DNA of 64,000 nucleotides from Nodularia sp. LEGE 06071 (GTDB taxonomy: Bacteria > Cyanobacteriota > Cyanobacteriia > Cyanobacteriales > Nostocaceae): the NCBI RefSeq assembly GCF_015207755.1, contig NZ_JADEWH010000005.1, positions 1 to 64,000 on the forward strand, given 5' to 3'. The notes beneath the pieces were generated by a model. That model did not search any database, was not told where the DNA came from, and worked only from the letters and a program-made list of their open reading frames with translations. The position numbers and the translations under genes are program-made. How positions within the stretch are numbered: position 1 is the first letter of the stretch; the number at the start of each line of letters is the position of its first letter. Positions 16,016 through 26,081 of this stretch are shown in pieces.

Positions 16016-16918
16016 CTATTGAGTGTCTGAGTCTCCCACTCTCTGAGCTATCCTCAACTTGGCAGAACGCGATCGCGGATTATTCCCTAATTCTTCCTCC
16101 TCAGCAGTAATTGGCTTTTTAGTCAATACCTTGAGTAAAGGAGAATTGCGTAAACCATGTTTCACCGGGCGGTCTTCCAAACTGTGAAAACTGATAATGG
16201 CAATGCGTCCACCGGGAACCAGCGCCTTCGGGGCTTGATCCAAAAGAGTTTCTAAAGACTTTAACTCATCATTAACCACAATTCGCAAAGCTTGAAAAAC
16301 CCTTGTAGCTGGGTGAATCCGACCATAACGATATTGACGGGGGACAGCATAGGCGATCGCCTCAGCCAATTCAGTGGTAGTTTGAAATGGTCGTCTTTCC
16401 ACAATCCGCCTAGCAATGCGCCGTGATAGTCGTTCCTCACCGTATTTAAAGAAAATATCAGCTAATTCCGTCTCATCCCATTCATTAATCACATCAGCAG
16501 CCGTTAAAGATTGTCGCTGATCCATTCGCATATCCAGATTTGCCGCGTGGCGAAAGCTAAAACCCCGTTCTGGCTGGTCTAAATGGTAAGAACTTACACC
16601 CAAATCAGCCAAAATCCCATCGAAAGTGTTAGGAGTATATTTATAAGCCGAAAAATTGCTGAGAATAAACTCTACCCTGTCACCAAACTCAGCTAAATGC
16701 TTTTGCGCCGCCACTAAAGCATCCTCATCTTGGTCAATAGCCGTTAGCCGCACATCAGTTGCAGCCTCTAAAATCAGGCGACTGTGACCACCACCGCCCA
16801 CCGTAGCATCAAGATAATGTCCGCCAGGACGTACAGCCAAACCTGCAATCACCTCTTGGCTTAAAACTGGCACATGAAGAAATTCCTGCGCCTCAATTCC
16901 CTGAATCTCAAGCTCCAT
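16016..16918 (-). CDS. rsmH: 16S rRNA (cytosine1402-N4)-methyltransferase
   Basis: RsmH (MraW) methylates N4 of C1402 in 16S rRNA at the P site using S-adenosylmethionine. Visible signatures are [13 protein letters not shown], the SAM-binding [49 protein letters not shown] and the C-terminal [14 protein letters not shown] prefer ATG at 16918 ([11 protein letters not shown]...); an in-frame TTG at 16942 would add eight residues. About 300 residues, normal length. It stands alone, divergent from ndhH, rather than in a dcw division cluster, which is usual in cyanobacteria. Confidence 0.93.
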   Translation of the reverse strand: MELEIQGIEAQEFLHVPVLSQEVIAGLAVRPGGHYLDATVGGGGHSRLILEAATDVRLTAIDQDEDALVAAQKHLAEFGDRVEFILSNFSAYKYTPNTFDGILADLGVSSYHLDQPERGFSFRHAANLDMRMDQRQSLTAADVINEWDETELADIFFKYGEERLSRRIARRIVERRPFQTTTELAEAIAYAVPRQYRYGRIHPATRVFQALRIVVNDELKSLETLLDQAPKALVPGGRIAIISFHSLEDRPVKHGLRNSPLLKVLTKKPITAEEEELGNNPRSRSAKLRIAQRVGDSDTQ

Positions 16919-17138
16919 ATAATAGTTGAAGAAGTGAAACAAAATAAAACAGCAAGTAAAATCTCTTTGCTGCCACTCCTCTCCAACATACTCCTGTATG
17001 GGCGATAGATGTAGACGCTGCTTAGGCGACTTCTCAACAATATTTCCCTTACCTGATTTTGGCAGACAAGATTAATCGAGTCTGGTTGGCATCACGCGGT
17101 TCAAGTTGAAATTTTCATAACGGGAGAACAAGGAACTT

Positions 17139-18323
17139 ATGGCAAGACTAGAAACCCGCACCGAACCTATGGTGCTGAATATGGGGCCACACCACCCCTC
17201 AATGCACGGGGTTTTGCGGTTAATTGTCACATTGGATGGCGAGGATGTCGTTGATTGTGAACCGGTAATTGGCTATTTGCACCGGGGAATGGAAAAAATT
17301 GCCGAAAACCGGACGACTGTCATGTACGTCCCCTACGTCAGTCGGTGGGACTACGCCGCCGGGATGTTTAACGAAGCAGTCACCGTTAACGCCCCAGAAC
17401 AACTAGCAGGTGTAACTGTTCCCAAACGCGCCAGCTACATTCGCGTCATCATGCTGGAACTGAACCGAATTGCTAACCATTTACTCTGGTTTGGCCCCTT
17501 TCTCGCTGACGTAGGCGCGCAAACTCCCTTCTTCTACCAATTTAGAGAACGGGAAATGATTTATGATTTGTGGGAAGCTGCCACTGGCTACCGGATGGTC
17601 AACCACAACTACTTCCGTGTGGGTGGCGTAGCAGTTGATTTACCCTATGGTTGGGTAGATAAATGTTTAGACTTCTGCGACTACTTATTACCCAAAGTTG
17701 ACGAGTACGAACGTCTGGTAACAGATAACCCCATCTTCCGCCGTCGTGTCGAAGGTATTGGCACGATTTCCCGCGAACAAGCAATCAACTGGGGACTATC
17801 CGGCCCCATGTTACGCGCCTCTGGAGTGAAATGGGATTTGCGGAAAGTTGACCACTACGAATGTTACGACGATTTTGATTGGGACGTACAGTGGGAAACC
17901 GCCGGTGATTGCTTCGCCCGTTACGTAGTGCGGATGCGAGAAATGCGCGAATCTGTGAAAATTATTCGCCAAGCAATTCAAGGACTACCAGGAGGCCCCT
18001 ACGAAAACCTAGAAGCCAAGCGGATGGCGGCGGGAAAAAAATCCGAGTGGGATGCCTTTGACTACCAATACATTGGTAAAAAAGTTTCACCGACCTTTAA
18101 AATGCCCAAAGGTGAAATCTATTCCCGTGTAGAAAGCGGCAAAGGTGAACTGGGAATTTATCTAGTAGGCGATGACAACGGCTTCCCTTGGCGGTGGAAA
18201 ATTCGCCCGGCTGATTTCAACAACCTGCAAATTGTCCCCGAACTACTAAAAGGGATGAAAGTTGCAGATATTGTCGTCATCCTCGGCAGTGTTGACGTAA
18301 TCATGGGATCTGTAGACAGATAA
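17139..18323 (+). CDS. ndhH: NAD(P)H-quinone oxidoreductase subunit H (NDH-1)
   Basis: The 49-kDa-type subunit of the cyanobacterial NDH-1 complex on the thylakoid membrane, at the quinone-binding interface with NdhK. The 394-residue sequence is full length and strongly conserved: [18 protein letters not shown] at the N-terminus, [34 protein letters not shown] and the end [12 protein letters not shown]. The start has AAGGA about six bases upstream. The complex serves respiration, cyclic electron flow and CO2 uptake. As in other cyanobacteria ndhH is separate from the main ndh operons. Confidence 0.97.
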   Translation: MARLETRTEPMVLNMGPHHPSMHGVLRLIVTLDGEDVVDCEPVIGYLHRGMEKIAENRTTVMYVPYVSRWDYAAGMFNEAVTVNAPEQLAGVTVPKRASYIRVIMLELNRIANHLLWFGPFLADVGAQTPFFYQFREREMIYDLWEAATGYRMVNHNYFRVGGVAVDLPYGWVDKCLDFCDYLLPKVDEYERLVTDNPIFRRRVEGIGTISREQAINWGLSGPMLRASGVKWDLRKVDHYECYDDFDWDVQWETAGDCFARYVVRMREMRESVKIIRQAIQGLPGGPYENLEAKRMAAGKKSEWDAFDYQYIGKKVSPTFKMPKGEIYSRVESGKGELGIYLVGDDNGFPWRWKIRPADFNNLQIVPELLKGMKVADIVVILGSVDVIMGSVDR

Positions 18324-18692
18324 GAGGCAGGGGGGCAGGGGGCAGGGTGCAGGGGAGAAGAGTAATTTCCAATTCACCCCTATTTCTTGCTTCTTCTCCC
18401 TCCTCAGAGACTTCCCAATCAAAAAAACATCTAATAACCTAGCAAAATAAACCTCTGATTTCTTGATTTCTCTGTGTTCTCTGCGCCTCTGTGGTTAGTT
18501 TAATTAGGACTTACGCAATAACTCTCTGCAACCCTCCTTACTTCTCCCAAGGGGAGACGCTACGCGAACGTGTCCTTCGTGTCCTTTGCGGTTCGTTTAA
18601 TCTTAATTCCTAAAAAATCCCAATACCCCAGCAAACAACACCCAAACCATTAATATGAAAAACATCAGCCCATTCAAACCCAGTAATTAACC
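18324..18692. repeat. Repeat-filled intergenic region
   Basis: It contains a (GGCAGGG)-type tandem at 18327-18356, a copy of the dispersed CTCTGTGTTCTCTGCGCCTC repeat around 18470-18495, and one AGGACTTACGC terminus (18506-18516) of the family seen complete at 57050-57185, followed by CTACGCGAACG-type sequence. No gene seen. Confidence 0.65.
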
Positions 18693-20255
18693 GTGCCATC
18701 CATGCCTCTGTCGCGCATAGTGACGCTAATTGTTGGTTTAATCGTCATTTTAGGATTAAGCCTCTGGCTGATTGACTCCCTCTCTCGGCTTTACTGGCAG
18801 TTGTCTTATTCTCCACTGCTGGGCAATTTGCTGTTGCTATTGCTGGTTTTATTAATCGGAGGCTTAGTTGCAGCTTTTGTTTATTATGTATTGATTCTGC
18901 AATCTGGATCAAAGCGATCGCGCTACCAACGCCGAAGAGTCACCGCCGCAGAAATTCCCGCCGCTAAATCTGATGCAGCTTCCACAACACTCCAAGCTGT
19001 GAAGCAACAGGTAGCCCAAATTCAAGATGAAGTCGCCCGACAAGCTTTATTAAGCAAATCCCGCGAAATTGAAGTAAATCTGGCACGGGGTGAAATTCAA
19101 GTCGTTGTATTTGGGACAGGAAGTGCTGGTAAAACTTCCCTAGTGAATGCCATTATGGGGCGCATGGTGGGTCAGGTAAATGCGCCAATGGGAACTACCC
19201 AAGTCGGTGAAACCTATTGTTTGCGGTTGAAGGGTTTAGAACGGAAGATTTTAATTACAGATACGCCAGGGATTTTAGAAGCCGGGGTGGCGGGAACGGA
19301 ACGGGAACAACTAGCGCGAGAACTGGCAACTTCAGCCGATTTACTGCTATTCGTTGTGGATAATGACTTGCGACGTTCTGAATATGAACCGCTACGCAGT
19401 TTAGCCGAAATTGGCAAGCGATCGCTCTTAGTCCTCAACAAAACCGACTTATATACAGATGAGGATACAGAATCCATTCTCGCCCGGTTACGTGAACGGG
19501 TGCGGGGATTTATTGCTCCCAATGATGTCGTGGCGATCGCCGGAAATCCCCAACCTGCACAGCTAGAAACTGGCGAAACTTTCCATCCAGAACCAGATAT
19601 AATTCCTTTGCTGCGGCGCATGGCTGCCATTTTACGGGCTGAAGGTGAAGATTTGGTCGCAGATAACATTCTCCTGCAATCGCTACGGTTAGGAGAAGAA
19701 GCGCGAAATCTGATTGATGTCCAGCGTCGCCGACAAGCTGACAAAATAGTTGATCGGTTTCAGTGGATTGGTGCTGGTGTAGTCTCAGTCACACCTCTAC
19801 CAGTTGTAGATTTACTCGCCACCGCCGCCGTCAATGCTCAAATGGTAGTAGAAATTGCTAGAGTATACGGTTGTGAATTGAACATGGAACGAGGTAAAGA
19901 ATTAGCTCTTTCTTTAGGAAAAACCATCGCTAGCTTAGGTATAGTTAAAGGCGCGATTCAATTAATATCTACAGCTTTGCAATTTCACGTCGCCACCTTT
20001 GTCATTGGTAGAGCAATTCAAGGTGTGACAGTAGCATATTTAACACGAATTGCTGGTAAAAGTTTTATTGAATATTTTCGCCATGACCAAGATTGGGGTG
20101 ATGGTGGGATGACTGAGGTGGTAAAAGAACAGTTTAAACTTAATCGCCGGGATGAATTTATTAAGACTTTTGTCCAAGAAGCGATCGCCCGCGTGGTGAA
20201 ACCTTTAACCAATAACTCGGAAGTTATCGAACAAGATGAACAAGCCAAGAATTAG
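18693..20255 (+). CDS. Membrane-anchored Era/YcjF-like GTPase with DUF697
   Basis: About 520 residues. Two N-terminal membrane helices (residues about 8-30 and 38-66) precede a G domain with G1 GTGSAGKTS (about 140), G3 DTPG (about 189) and G4 NKTD (about 249). A C-terminal DUF697-type domain follows, with GAGVVSVTPLPVVDLLATAAV and further hydrophobic helices. Proteins of this kind are common in cyanobacteria; the role is unknown, possibly membrane organisation. GTG at 18693 or ATG at 18702 could start translation; the difference is three residues. The gene is apparently monocistronic. The G domain is intact, so GTP hydrolysis is likely. Confidence 0.85.
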   Translation: MPSMPLSRIVTLIVGLIVILGLSLWLIDSLSRLYWQLSYSPLLGNLLLLLLVLLIGGLVAAFVYYVLILQSGSKRSRYQRRRVTAAEIPAAKSDAASTTLQAVKQQVAQIQDEVARQALLSKSREIEVNLARGEIQVVVFGTGSAGKTSLVNAIMGRMVGQVNAPMGTTQVGETYCLRLKGLERKILITDTPGILEAGVAGTEREQLARELATSADLLLFVVDNDLRRSEYEPLRSLAEIGKRSLLVLNKTDLYTDEDTESILARLRERVRGFIAPNDVVAIAGNPQPAQLETGETFHPEPDIIPLLRRMAAILRAEGEDLVADNILLQSLRLGEEARNLIDVQRRRQADKIVDRFQWIGAGVVSVTPLPVVDLLATAAVNAQMVVEIARVYGCELNMERGKELALSLGKTIASLGIVKGAIQLISTALQFHVATFVIGRAIQGVTVAYLTRIAGKSFIEYFRHDQDWGDGGMTEVVKEQFKLNRRDEFIKTFVQEAIARVVKPLTNNSEVIEQDEQAKN

Positions 20256-20404
20256 GATGAAATTTATCTTTTTTTCGCAAAAATACTCTCAATAACTAAC
20301 TTGACTTTCAGACATTGACGTTACAGTGATTTCTTTTCAAGGCTTCCGGAACAAACTGCTGATGTCAGGAAACCTATTATAAGGACTTATTAAGTAACCA
20401 GCTC

Positions 20405-22150
20405 ATGAACCATCACATGATCGGTCAATTACTGCAAGCACGTTACCAAATCGTCCAAAGCCTAGATGCAGGGGTATTTGGACAGACATACATCGCCGTA
20501 GATTTAGTTGACCCGGAAAACTCTAAATGTGTGATTAAAAACCTCAAAAATAGCAGTTTTTCGCCCAGCTACTTAGATAATTTAAGATTATGCTTTCTCA
20601 ACGAAACCGCAGCCCTCAACCTGCTGGGAAGCCATCCCCAAATCCCCCAATTAATCACCTGCTTTGAAGAAAATGAGCAGTTATACTTAGTACAAGAGTT
20701 TGTCGAAGGACACTCATTGAGTGTAGAATTGCCCACTCACCAATATTGGGGATGTAATTGGACTGAAATTGAAGTTGTGCAGTTTTTAGAAGATGTCTTG
20801 GGGATTTTAGAATTTGTTCACTCTCAAGGCGTTATCCATTGCGATATTAAACCAGAAAACTTGATCAGACGCACTGTTGATGGCAAGTTAGTTTTAATTG
20901 ACTTTGGTTCTATCCAGTCAGTTGATTTGGGTTTAGATGGGGAATTGCCCATTGATGGGATTCCTGTCACCTCACTAGGGTACATACCGCCAGAGCAATT
21001 TATTGGTCAAACACAGCCTAACAGTGATATTTACGCTTTGGGGATCATTGCCATTCAGGCTATAACAGGTCGAGAACCACTGGAATTTCAAGTTGATCCT
21101 CAGACTAATGAAATGATCTGGCGTACTCAAGATATATCAGTTAATGATTATCTAGCTGCTGTGATCAGTCAAATGATTCGCTATGATTGCCAAGAGCGCT
21201 TTCAGTCTGCGGGTGAAGTGCTGCATATACTTAAGCAGATGTTCAGGGAAACTAAAATACAGCCTATTGCTGAAATATGCGATGAGGTGTATCAAAGGAC
21301 AACAGTTGAAAGTGATGCGCCACAGCCACAATTATCCTCTGGACAATTACCGTCGTTACTGACAGGAATGAAAGTAGGTTTGGCGGCTAATTCTTTATTG
21401 ATGGGATTGGGAGTATATTCTTTAATGAATAATTCTCCAGCATATTCAGAAACAGAAACTTTATATCAAGCAACAGAAGAATATCAAACAGGAGATTTAC
21501 AAAAGGCGCTAGCTTTAGCTAAATCAATTCCGGCTCACAGCAATGTTTATCCAGAGGCTCAAGCTACAATTGAAGAATGGCAACACCAATGGCAATTTGC
21601 TGCAACACAATACCAAATAGCTGAACAAGCTTTGAATGAGCGCAGATGGTCAGATGTGTTGGATGTTGCGCCCAAAGTACCAGATATTTTATATTGGCAA
21701 TCTAAAGTAGATAAACTGGTCAAGCAAGCACACGTCGGCATCGAAACACAAACACACAATTTGTTATCACAAGCTTACGAAAAAGCTATAGCTAGAGAAT
21801 TTGCAACTGCTATAGAATATCTGCGTCAAATTCCTCAAGAAAGTTCGGCTGGTGCTTTGGTTCAGCATAAATTGGCTGAGTATAGTGAAAAGCGGCAAAT
21901 TAGAGCCGCCTATTTTTTACATAATGCTAATCTCAAAGCCTCTATGGGCGATTTTAATGGGGCTGTAAAACTTCTTCGCAAAATTCCGCAAAATACTCCC
22001 GTTTACGCTCAAGCTCAGGCTAAACTCAATGAATATACTCAAAAACAGCAAATACAAACTCAAAATAAAACTGTGGCGTTAAATTCCACAACTACTAGAA
22101 ATAGAAATTTTCATGCAGAAAATCATCTCCAAGAGGTGAATATTCGTTAA
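20405..22150 (+). CDS. Hanks-type Ser/Thr kinase with variant catalytic loop and C-terminal repeats
   Basis: A 581-residue protein. The N-terminal 280 residues are a kinase domain: variable glycine loop (SLDAGVFGQTY), Lys in CVIKNLK, catalytic loop HCDIKPENL at about 144 (Arg of HRD replaced by Cys) and DFGSI at about 165. A hydrophobic stretch (GLAANSLLMGLGVYSLM, about 325) may anchor it. The rest is helical with repeated ALA.SIP/YPEAQ-type units resembling TPRs. Catalytic Asp is kept, so activity is plausible. It faces the TPR kinase on the other strand, ending 78 bp away, with a shared hairpin terminator between them. Confidence 0.85.
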   Translation: MNHHMIGQLLQARYQIVQSLDAGVFGQTYIAVDLVDPENSKCVIKNLKNSSFSPSYLDNLRLCFLNETAALNLLGSHPQIPQLITCFEENEQLYLVQEFVEGHSLSVELPTHQYWGCNWTEIEVVQFLEDVLGILEFVHSQGVIHCDIKPENLIRRTVDGKLVLIDFGSIQSVDLGLDGELPIDGIPVTSLGYIPPEQFIGQTQPNSDIYALGIIAIQAITGREPLEFQVDPQTNEMIWRTQDISVNDYLAAVISQMIRYDCQERFQSAGEVLHILKQMFRETKIQPIAEICDEVYQRTTVESDAPQPQLSSGQLPSLLTGMKVGLAANSLLMGLGVYSLMNNSPAYSETETLYQATEEYQTGDLQKALALAKSIPAHSNVYPEAQATIEEWQHQWQFAATQYQIAEQALNERRWSDVLDVAPKVPDILYWQSKVDKLVKQAHVGIETQTHNLLSQAYEKAIAREFATAIEYLRQIPQESSAGALVQHKLAEYSEKRQIRAAYFLHNANLKASMGDFNGAVKLLRKIPQNTPVYAQAQAKLNEYTQKQQIQTQNKTVALNSTTTRNRNFHAENHLQEVNIR

Positions 22151-22180
22151 TATTGCCTGTAAATACAAACATTGCTTCAC

Positions 22181-22209
22181 ATCCCTGACTTCTTGAAGCA
22201 GTCGGGGAT
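22181..22209. terminator. Bidirectional hairpin terminator between convergent kinases
   Basis: ATCCCTGACT (22181-22190) pairs with AGTCGGGGAT (22200-22209) around a nine-base loop. AT-rich sequence flanks both sides. It separates the 3' ends of two convergent kinase genes. Confidence 0.65.
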
Positions 22210-22227
22210 CTTTATATTTGTAAATTA

Positions 22228-24369
22228 TTAGTTCTCAGAATTGGGAATTGTGGGTACGATTATCGGCTGTGGGTTTTCCACTGATAATTTGCTTTGAGAT
22301 TGGTTCCGACCGTCAATGGCTTCGCGATAATTGGGCTTGTATTTTATGGCTTGATCATAAGATTTGATCGCCTCTTTATATCGTTGCAAATTAAATAAAG
22401 CATTGCCTCTGCTGTACCAACTTTCAGCATGGTTGGCTTGATAACGAACGGCTTTATCGTAAGATGCGATCGCTTCCTGATATTTCTGTAAAATATATTG
22501 GGAATTTCCTAAATTATACCAAATTTGATAATCATTTTCTTTAATCGCTGCGGCTTTATTATAAGATTGTATTGCTTCTTCATAGCGTTGGCTTTGATGC
22601 AACGCCCAACCCCGACTATACCATGATTGGTAATCTTTAGGGTTATTTTTTATTGCTTGGTCAAATGATTCAATTGCCTGCGGATAGCGTCGTAAAGTAA
22701 TCAGAATATTACTTCTAGAAAACCAAGCCGGGTAAAAATTTGGTCTGTATTGTACTGCTTTATCATATGCTTTCAAAGCAGAATCAAATCGATTTAAATT
22801 GAATAAAGCATTCCCTAGACTATACCAAGCTTGCCCATAGTCTGGCTTAAATTCAATAGCTGTTTCGTAGGCAGTAATGGCATCATCATATTGCTTTAAG
22901 CTATGAAATGCTAAACCCTTACTATACCAAGCTTGATAATAGTTAGGTTGCAACTCCAGAGCTTTTTCATAAGATTCGATAGCATTATTATATTGCTGTA
23001 ACTTACTAAAAGTTTCTCCTTTAGCATTCCAGACCTCTGGAGAATTAGCATCTAGTTGTAATGCTTTGTCAAAAGATGCGATCGCTTCGGGATAGCGCTG
23101 TAAAGTTTGCAGGACAAAGCCGCGACCAATCCATGCTTCTAAATAATCTGGCTGGATTTGAATTGCTTGGTCGTATGCTGCTAGCGCTTCCTCATATTTT
23201 TTCAATTCCGACAGTGTTTTACCTTGACCACTCCATCCTGGAACAAAATCTGGATTAATATTCACTGCCTCTTGATAAGCGGCTAGGGCATCTTGATAGC
23301 GCTGTAAGTCAAACAGCGTACTTCCTTGTTGAGATAATGCGATCGCGTTATTTGCATTAATACTATTAACAATAAATACAGATGCTACACCGCTGGCTCC
23401 AATTAAAAATATGACTAACGATAGCTTAATAAGTATACCTTTTTGATACTTACTAAGTTTAAAATTGTTGAATAACGGATCAGGTTTGAGTGACAAGCCA
23501 GAACTTAGCAGCAAAGGAGGACTCAAAACGATAGTCCCAGATGACGGTAGCATTAATTCTTGCAGCTTTTCCAATGCCACAGTTGCCGAAGCATAGCGTT
23601 GCCGGAAATCATAACGCACCATTTTATCGAGAAATTGGGCAAATTCTGGCGACACATTAGCCTGATTCTGCCAGATAAATTCATTGGTATCAATATCGAT
23701 TTCTAGCTGAGTTGGTGATAATCCGGTGACGGCTTGAATGGCAATTATCCCCACCGCATAGATATCACTGCTAAACTTTGGTGTCCCCTGGGCTTGTTCT
23801 CCGGGTAAATATCCGGGAGTGCCGATCGCCACAGTTGATTTAGTTTGACCTCCAGGGCTAATGATCTGGGTAGCGATTTGCTTCACTGCCCCAAAGTCAA
23901 TTAAAACTAACTTGCCATCTTCCTTGCGTCTGAGTAAATTTCGCGGATTCACATCGCGGTGAATCACCTTTTCTTGGTGAACAAATTCTAAAATTGACAA
24001 AATTTCTTGGATTAGAGAAATCACCTCTTCTTGACTGAGGATTTTTCCTGGCGCTAATTCTTGACTAAGGTCATGACCTGCGATGAATTCTTGTACCAAA
24101 TAGAACTCCGCATTTTCTTCAAAGTACGCCAAAAGTTGGGGAATTTGGTCATGAATACCTAATTTATAGAGAACCTGCGCTTCCGTATCAAATAAACGCC
24201 TAGCCGTCTCCAAGTTCACTGGATCAGTAGCTTGGGGTTTGAGTTTCTTGACCACACACTGAGGTAATCCCGGCAAGTGAGTATCACTTGCAACAAAAGT
24301 TTCACCAAATCCCCCATCTCCCAAGTGGCTAATAATTTGGTATCTTCCAACAAGTGTGTTTCCCAGCAT
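22228..24369 (-). CDS. Hanks-type Ser/Thr kinase with ten TPR repeats
   Basis: A 713-residue protein: kinase domain (residues 1-275), membrane helix (about 309-330, ILIKLSLVIFLIGASGVASVF), then ten consecutive 34-residue TPRs (about 340-690; YxxAW/ALxxYDKAI pattern). Kinase motifs are glycine loop HLGDGGFGETF, VVKKLK, catalytic HRDVNPRNLL and DFGAV, the HRDxNPxN variant usual in the cyanobacterial kinase/TPR family. The repeats would face the other side of the membrane and bind partners. The upstream region is short and the gene is divergent from the rhomboid-like gene. Confidence 0.92.
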   Translation of the reverse strand: MLGNTLVGRYQIISHLGDGGFGETFVASDTHLPGLPQCVVKKLKPQATDPVNLETARRLFDTEAQVLYKLGIHDQIPQLLAYFEENAEFYLVQEFIAGHDLSQELAPGKILSQEEVISLIQEILSILEFVHQEKVIHRDVNPRNLLRRKEDGKLVLIDFGAVKQIATQIISPGGQTKSTVAIGTPGYLPGEQAQGTPKFSSDIYAVGIIAIQAVTGLSPTQLEIDIDTNEFIWQNQANVSPEFAQFLDKMVRYDFRQRYASATVALEKLQELMLPSSGTIVLSPPLLLSSGLSLKPDPLFNNFKLSKYQKGILIKLSLVIFLIGASGVASVFIVNSINANNAIALSQQGSTLFDLQRYQDALAAYQEAVNINPDFVPGWSGQGKTLSELKKYEEALAAYDQAIQIQPDYLEAWIGRGFVLQTLQRYPEAIASFDKALQLDANSPEVWNAKGETFSKLQQYNNAIESYEKALELQPNYYQAWYSKGLAFHSLKQYDDAITAYETAIEFKPDYGQAWYSLGNALFNLNRFDSALKAYDKAVQYRPNFYPAWFSRSNILITLRRYPQAIESFDQAIKNNPKDYQSWYSRGWALHQSQRYEEAIQSYNKAAAIKENDYQIWYNLGNSQYILQKYQEAIASYDKAVRYQANHAESWYSRGNALFNLQRYKEAIKSYDQAIKYKPNYREAIDGRNQSQSKLSVENPQPIIVPTIPNSEN

Positions 24370-24497
24370 CTCGTTTGCCTAGTTGAGTGCATTGTGACCT
24401 GATTCCAATCTTGCCACAAATTAATTGAAACAGGGGGATGGGGCCAGATGAGGGAGAAACTTTATGCAAAATTTAAAATTTAAAATCCCAAATTCAG

Positions 24498-25208
24498 ATG
24501 ATTCCTATTAGTGATAGTATTCGCCTGCGTCATCAACCAATTATTAGTTATTGGCTGATTGGCATTAACATTGTGATATTTTTATGGCAACTAAAACTAG
24601 AGGTGAGTGGGGAATTAGGAGGTTTCATTAATAGTTGGGGTTTGATTCCCGTCCAGATTCATAGTGCAATTACCAATGCCATCCACATTAATCCCGCCGC
24701 TTGGGTAGTTGTTGTTTGGCGTTCAGCTTCCCTCTTTTTGGCGATGTTTCTCCACGGTAGTTTTAGTCAAATTTTGGGCAATCTGCTATTTTTATGGGTT
24801 TTTGGTAAAACTGTCGAAAACGTGATTGGACGGGGACATTTTCTCGGATTGTATTTGGGTGCGGGAATGCTGACCGGAATAGCACAAGTTATTTTAGAAC
24901 CGAGTTTGAGAATACCATTAATTGGCTCAAATGGAGCGATCGCCGCAATTTTAGGAGCATACGTCTGCAAGTATCCTCAAGTTAAAATCGACACAATTAT
25001 GCCACTTCTAATTGTGTATATCCCTATGGAACTGCCGGCATACTTTTATCTGTTTTTGTGGTTTATCCAACAGTTATTTTACGGAATTGGCAGCTTAAAT
25101 ATTCCTCCCTCTGGTGTCAATTCACCGAGTCTGGCCTACTGGGCGCAACTGCTGGGATTATTTATTGGTGCAGCTTTGATGAAATTCAATCAAGCATCCC
25201 GTCGCTAA
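24498..25208 (+). CDS. Rhomboid-family membrane protein lacking catalytic residues
   Basis: A 236-residue polytopic protein aligning with rhomboid intramembrane proteases through PIISYWLIGINIVIFLWQL, MFLHGSFSQILGNLLFLWVFG and GRGHFLGLYLGAG. The serine motif GxSG reads IGSNGAIAAILG, with Asn where the nucleophilic Ser should be. The His motif AHxxG reads AYWAQLLGLF with Gln, and the HGxxH motif ends in Gln. The oxyanion Asn (LGN) is kept. It is therefore probably a pseudoprotease of the iRhom kind, perhaps a chaperone or binding protein. The frame is intact, so this is not simple decay. Monocistronic; divergent from the TPR kinase. Confidence 0.85.
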   Translation: MIPISDSIRLRHQPIISYWLIGINIVIFLWQLKLEVSGELGGFINSWGLIPVQIHSAITNAIHINPAAWVVVVWRSASLFLAMFLHGSFSQILGNLLFLWVFGKTVENVIGRGHFLGLYLGAGMLTGIAQVILEPSLRIPLIGSNGAIAAILGAYVCKYPQVKIDTIMPLLIVYIPMELPAYFYLFLWFIQQLFYGIGSLNIPPSGVNSPSLAYWAQLLGLFIGAALMKFNQASRR

Positions 25209-25336
25209 TACCAATTATTTGTGAGGCTGCATATTATTTTACTCCACCCCTTACCCCGCAAAAATCCGTTTCCCTCCTCGCTTGCGGTGAGGGTTAGGGA
25301 GGGGTTCTTTTTATGCATCTTTATATAAAATTGGTA
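25209..25336. mobile_element. Small inverted-repeat element (TACCAATT ends)
   Basis: TACCAATT (25209-25216) and AATTGGTA (25329-25336) bound a 128-bp piece holding a CCCTCCTCGC/GCGGTGAGGG hairpin (25273-25294). The latter recurs at 30576-30598 and 36286-36309. No ORF; MITE or REP-like. Confidence 0.6.
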
Positions 25337-25371
25337 TAACCTGATTGATCACTGATAACTGCATTACCAAA

Positions 25372-25977
25372 TTAAACAGGAACGGCAATACCGCGCACGA
25401 AAATATCTACACAGGTTTCAAGATAATCCTGATAACTGTAGCTATTCTGGTGATATTTTACGGTGTGGCAGAGCATTCCAGCTAATAGCATCCCTGTAAA
25501 CATATCAACTGCCGGCACAGGATCAAGTTCAAGTCTCACAGTACCTCGTTTCTGACTAGATTGCAGGTAAGCAACCAATTTGTCACCTAAAGGCTTGGCG
25601 GCTTCTTGAATTATCTGTCTAGCGGCTTCCGGATGACGTTTCGCTTCCCCAATGAAAGTCCGAATCAAATCTTCGTGTGCTTCCAGCATGGCGTTGTAAA
25701 GTTGGGCATACTTTTTTAAATCAACGCCAAGATTTTGTGTCCAAGCTTCGGGGTGAGCGAGAGCTTCTGTCTGGAGGGCTGAGGCATTTTCAATTACTGC
25801 CCTGAGAAGTTGTTCTTTGCTAGCAAAGAGGCGAAATAACGTCACCTCATTCACTCCGGCGACACGAGCTATTTCACGAGTAGTTGCTCCTTGAACACCT
25901 AAACTAGCAAATACCTGTGAGGCAGCTTCTATCAAACGTGTACGGGTAAGAGCGGATGAGCGGATAGTTTTATTCAT
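25372..25977 (-). CDS. TetR/AcrR-family transcriptional regulator
   Basis: A 201-residue protein with a standard N-terminal TetR helix-turn-helix: TRLIEAASQVFASLGVQGAT, TREIARVAGVNEVTLFRLF, ASKEQLLRAVI (residues about 12-60). The C-terminal ligand-binding domain is helical and unassigned. The length is typical. The upstream DNA contains GCAAGTACTTAC around 25983-25996, a possible operator. No neighbouring target gene is obvious; the next gene downstream on this strand is the pseudo-rhomboid's convergent partner. Ligand unknown. Confidence 0.88.
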   Translation of the reverse strand: MNKTIRSSALTRTRLIEAASQVFASLGVQGATTREIARVAGVNEVTLFRLFASKEQLLRAVIENASALQTEALAHPEAWTQNLGVDLKKYAQLYNAMLEAHEDLIRTFIGEAKRHPEAARQIIQEAAKPLGDKLVAYLQSSQKRGTVRLELDPVPAVDMFTGMLLAGMLCHTVKYHQNSYSYQDYLETCVDIFVRGIAVPV

Positions 25978-26081
25978 TTGCTTGCAAGTACTTACTTAGC
26001 TAGTATTACATTTTGTAAAAAATGTTGCGAAATGAGTCAAACAAGTTTACACAGTTTTACTAAACTTAAAGTATCTCTTGA

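Noticed and set aside
19214-19744. 176-residue minus-strand ORF opposite the DUF697 GTPase
   Set aside because: Antisense to the G domain, Ser/Arg-rich shadow.
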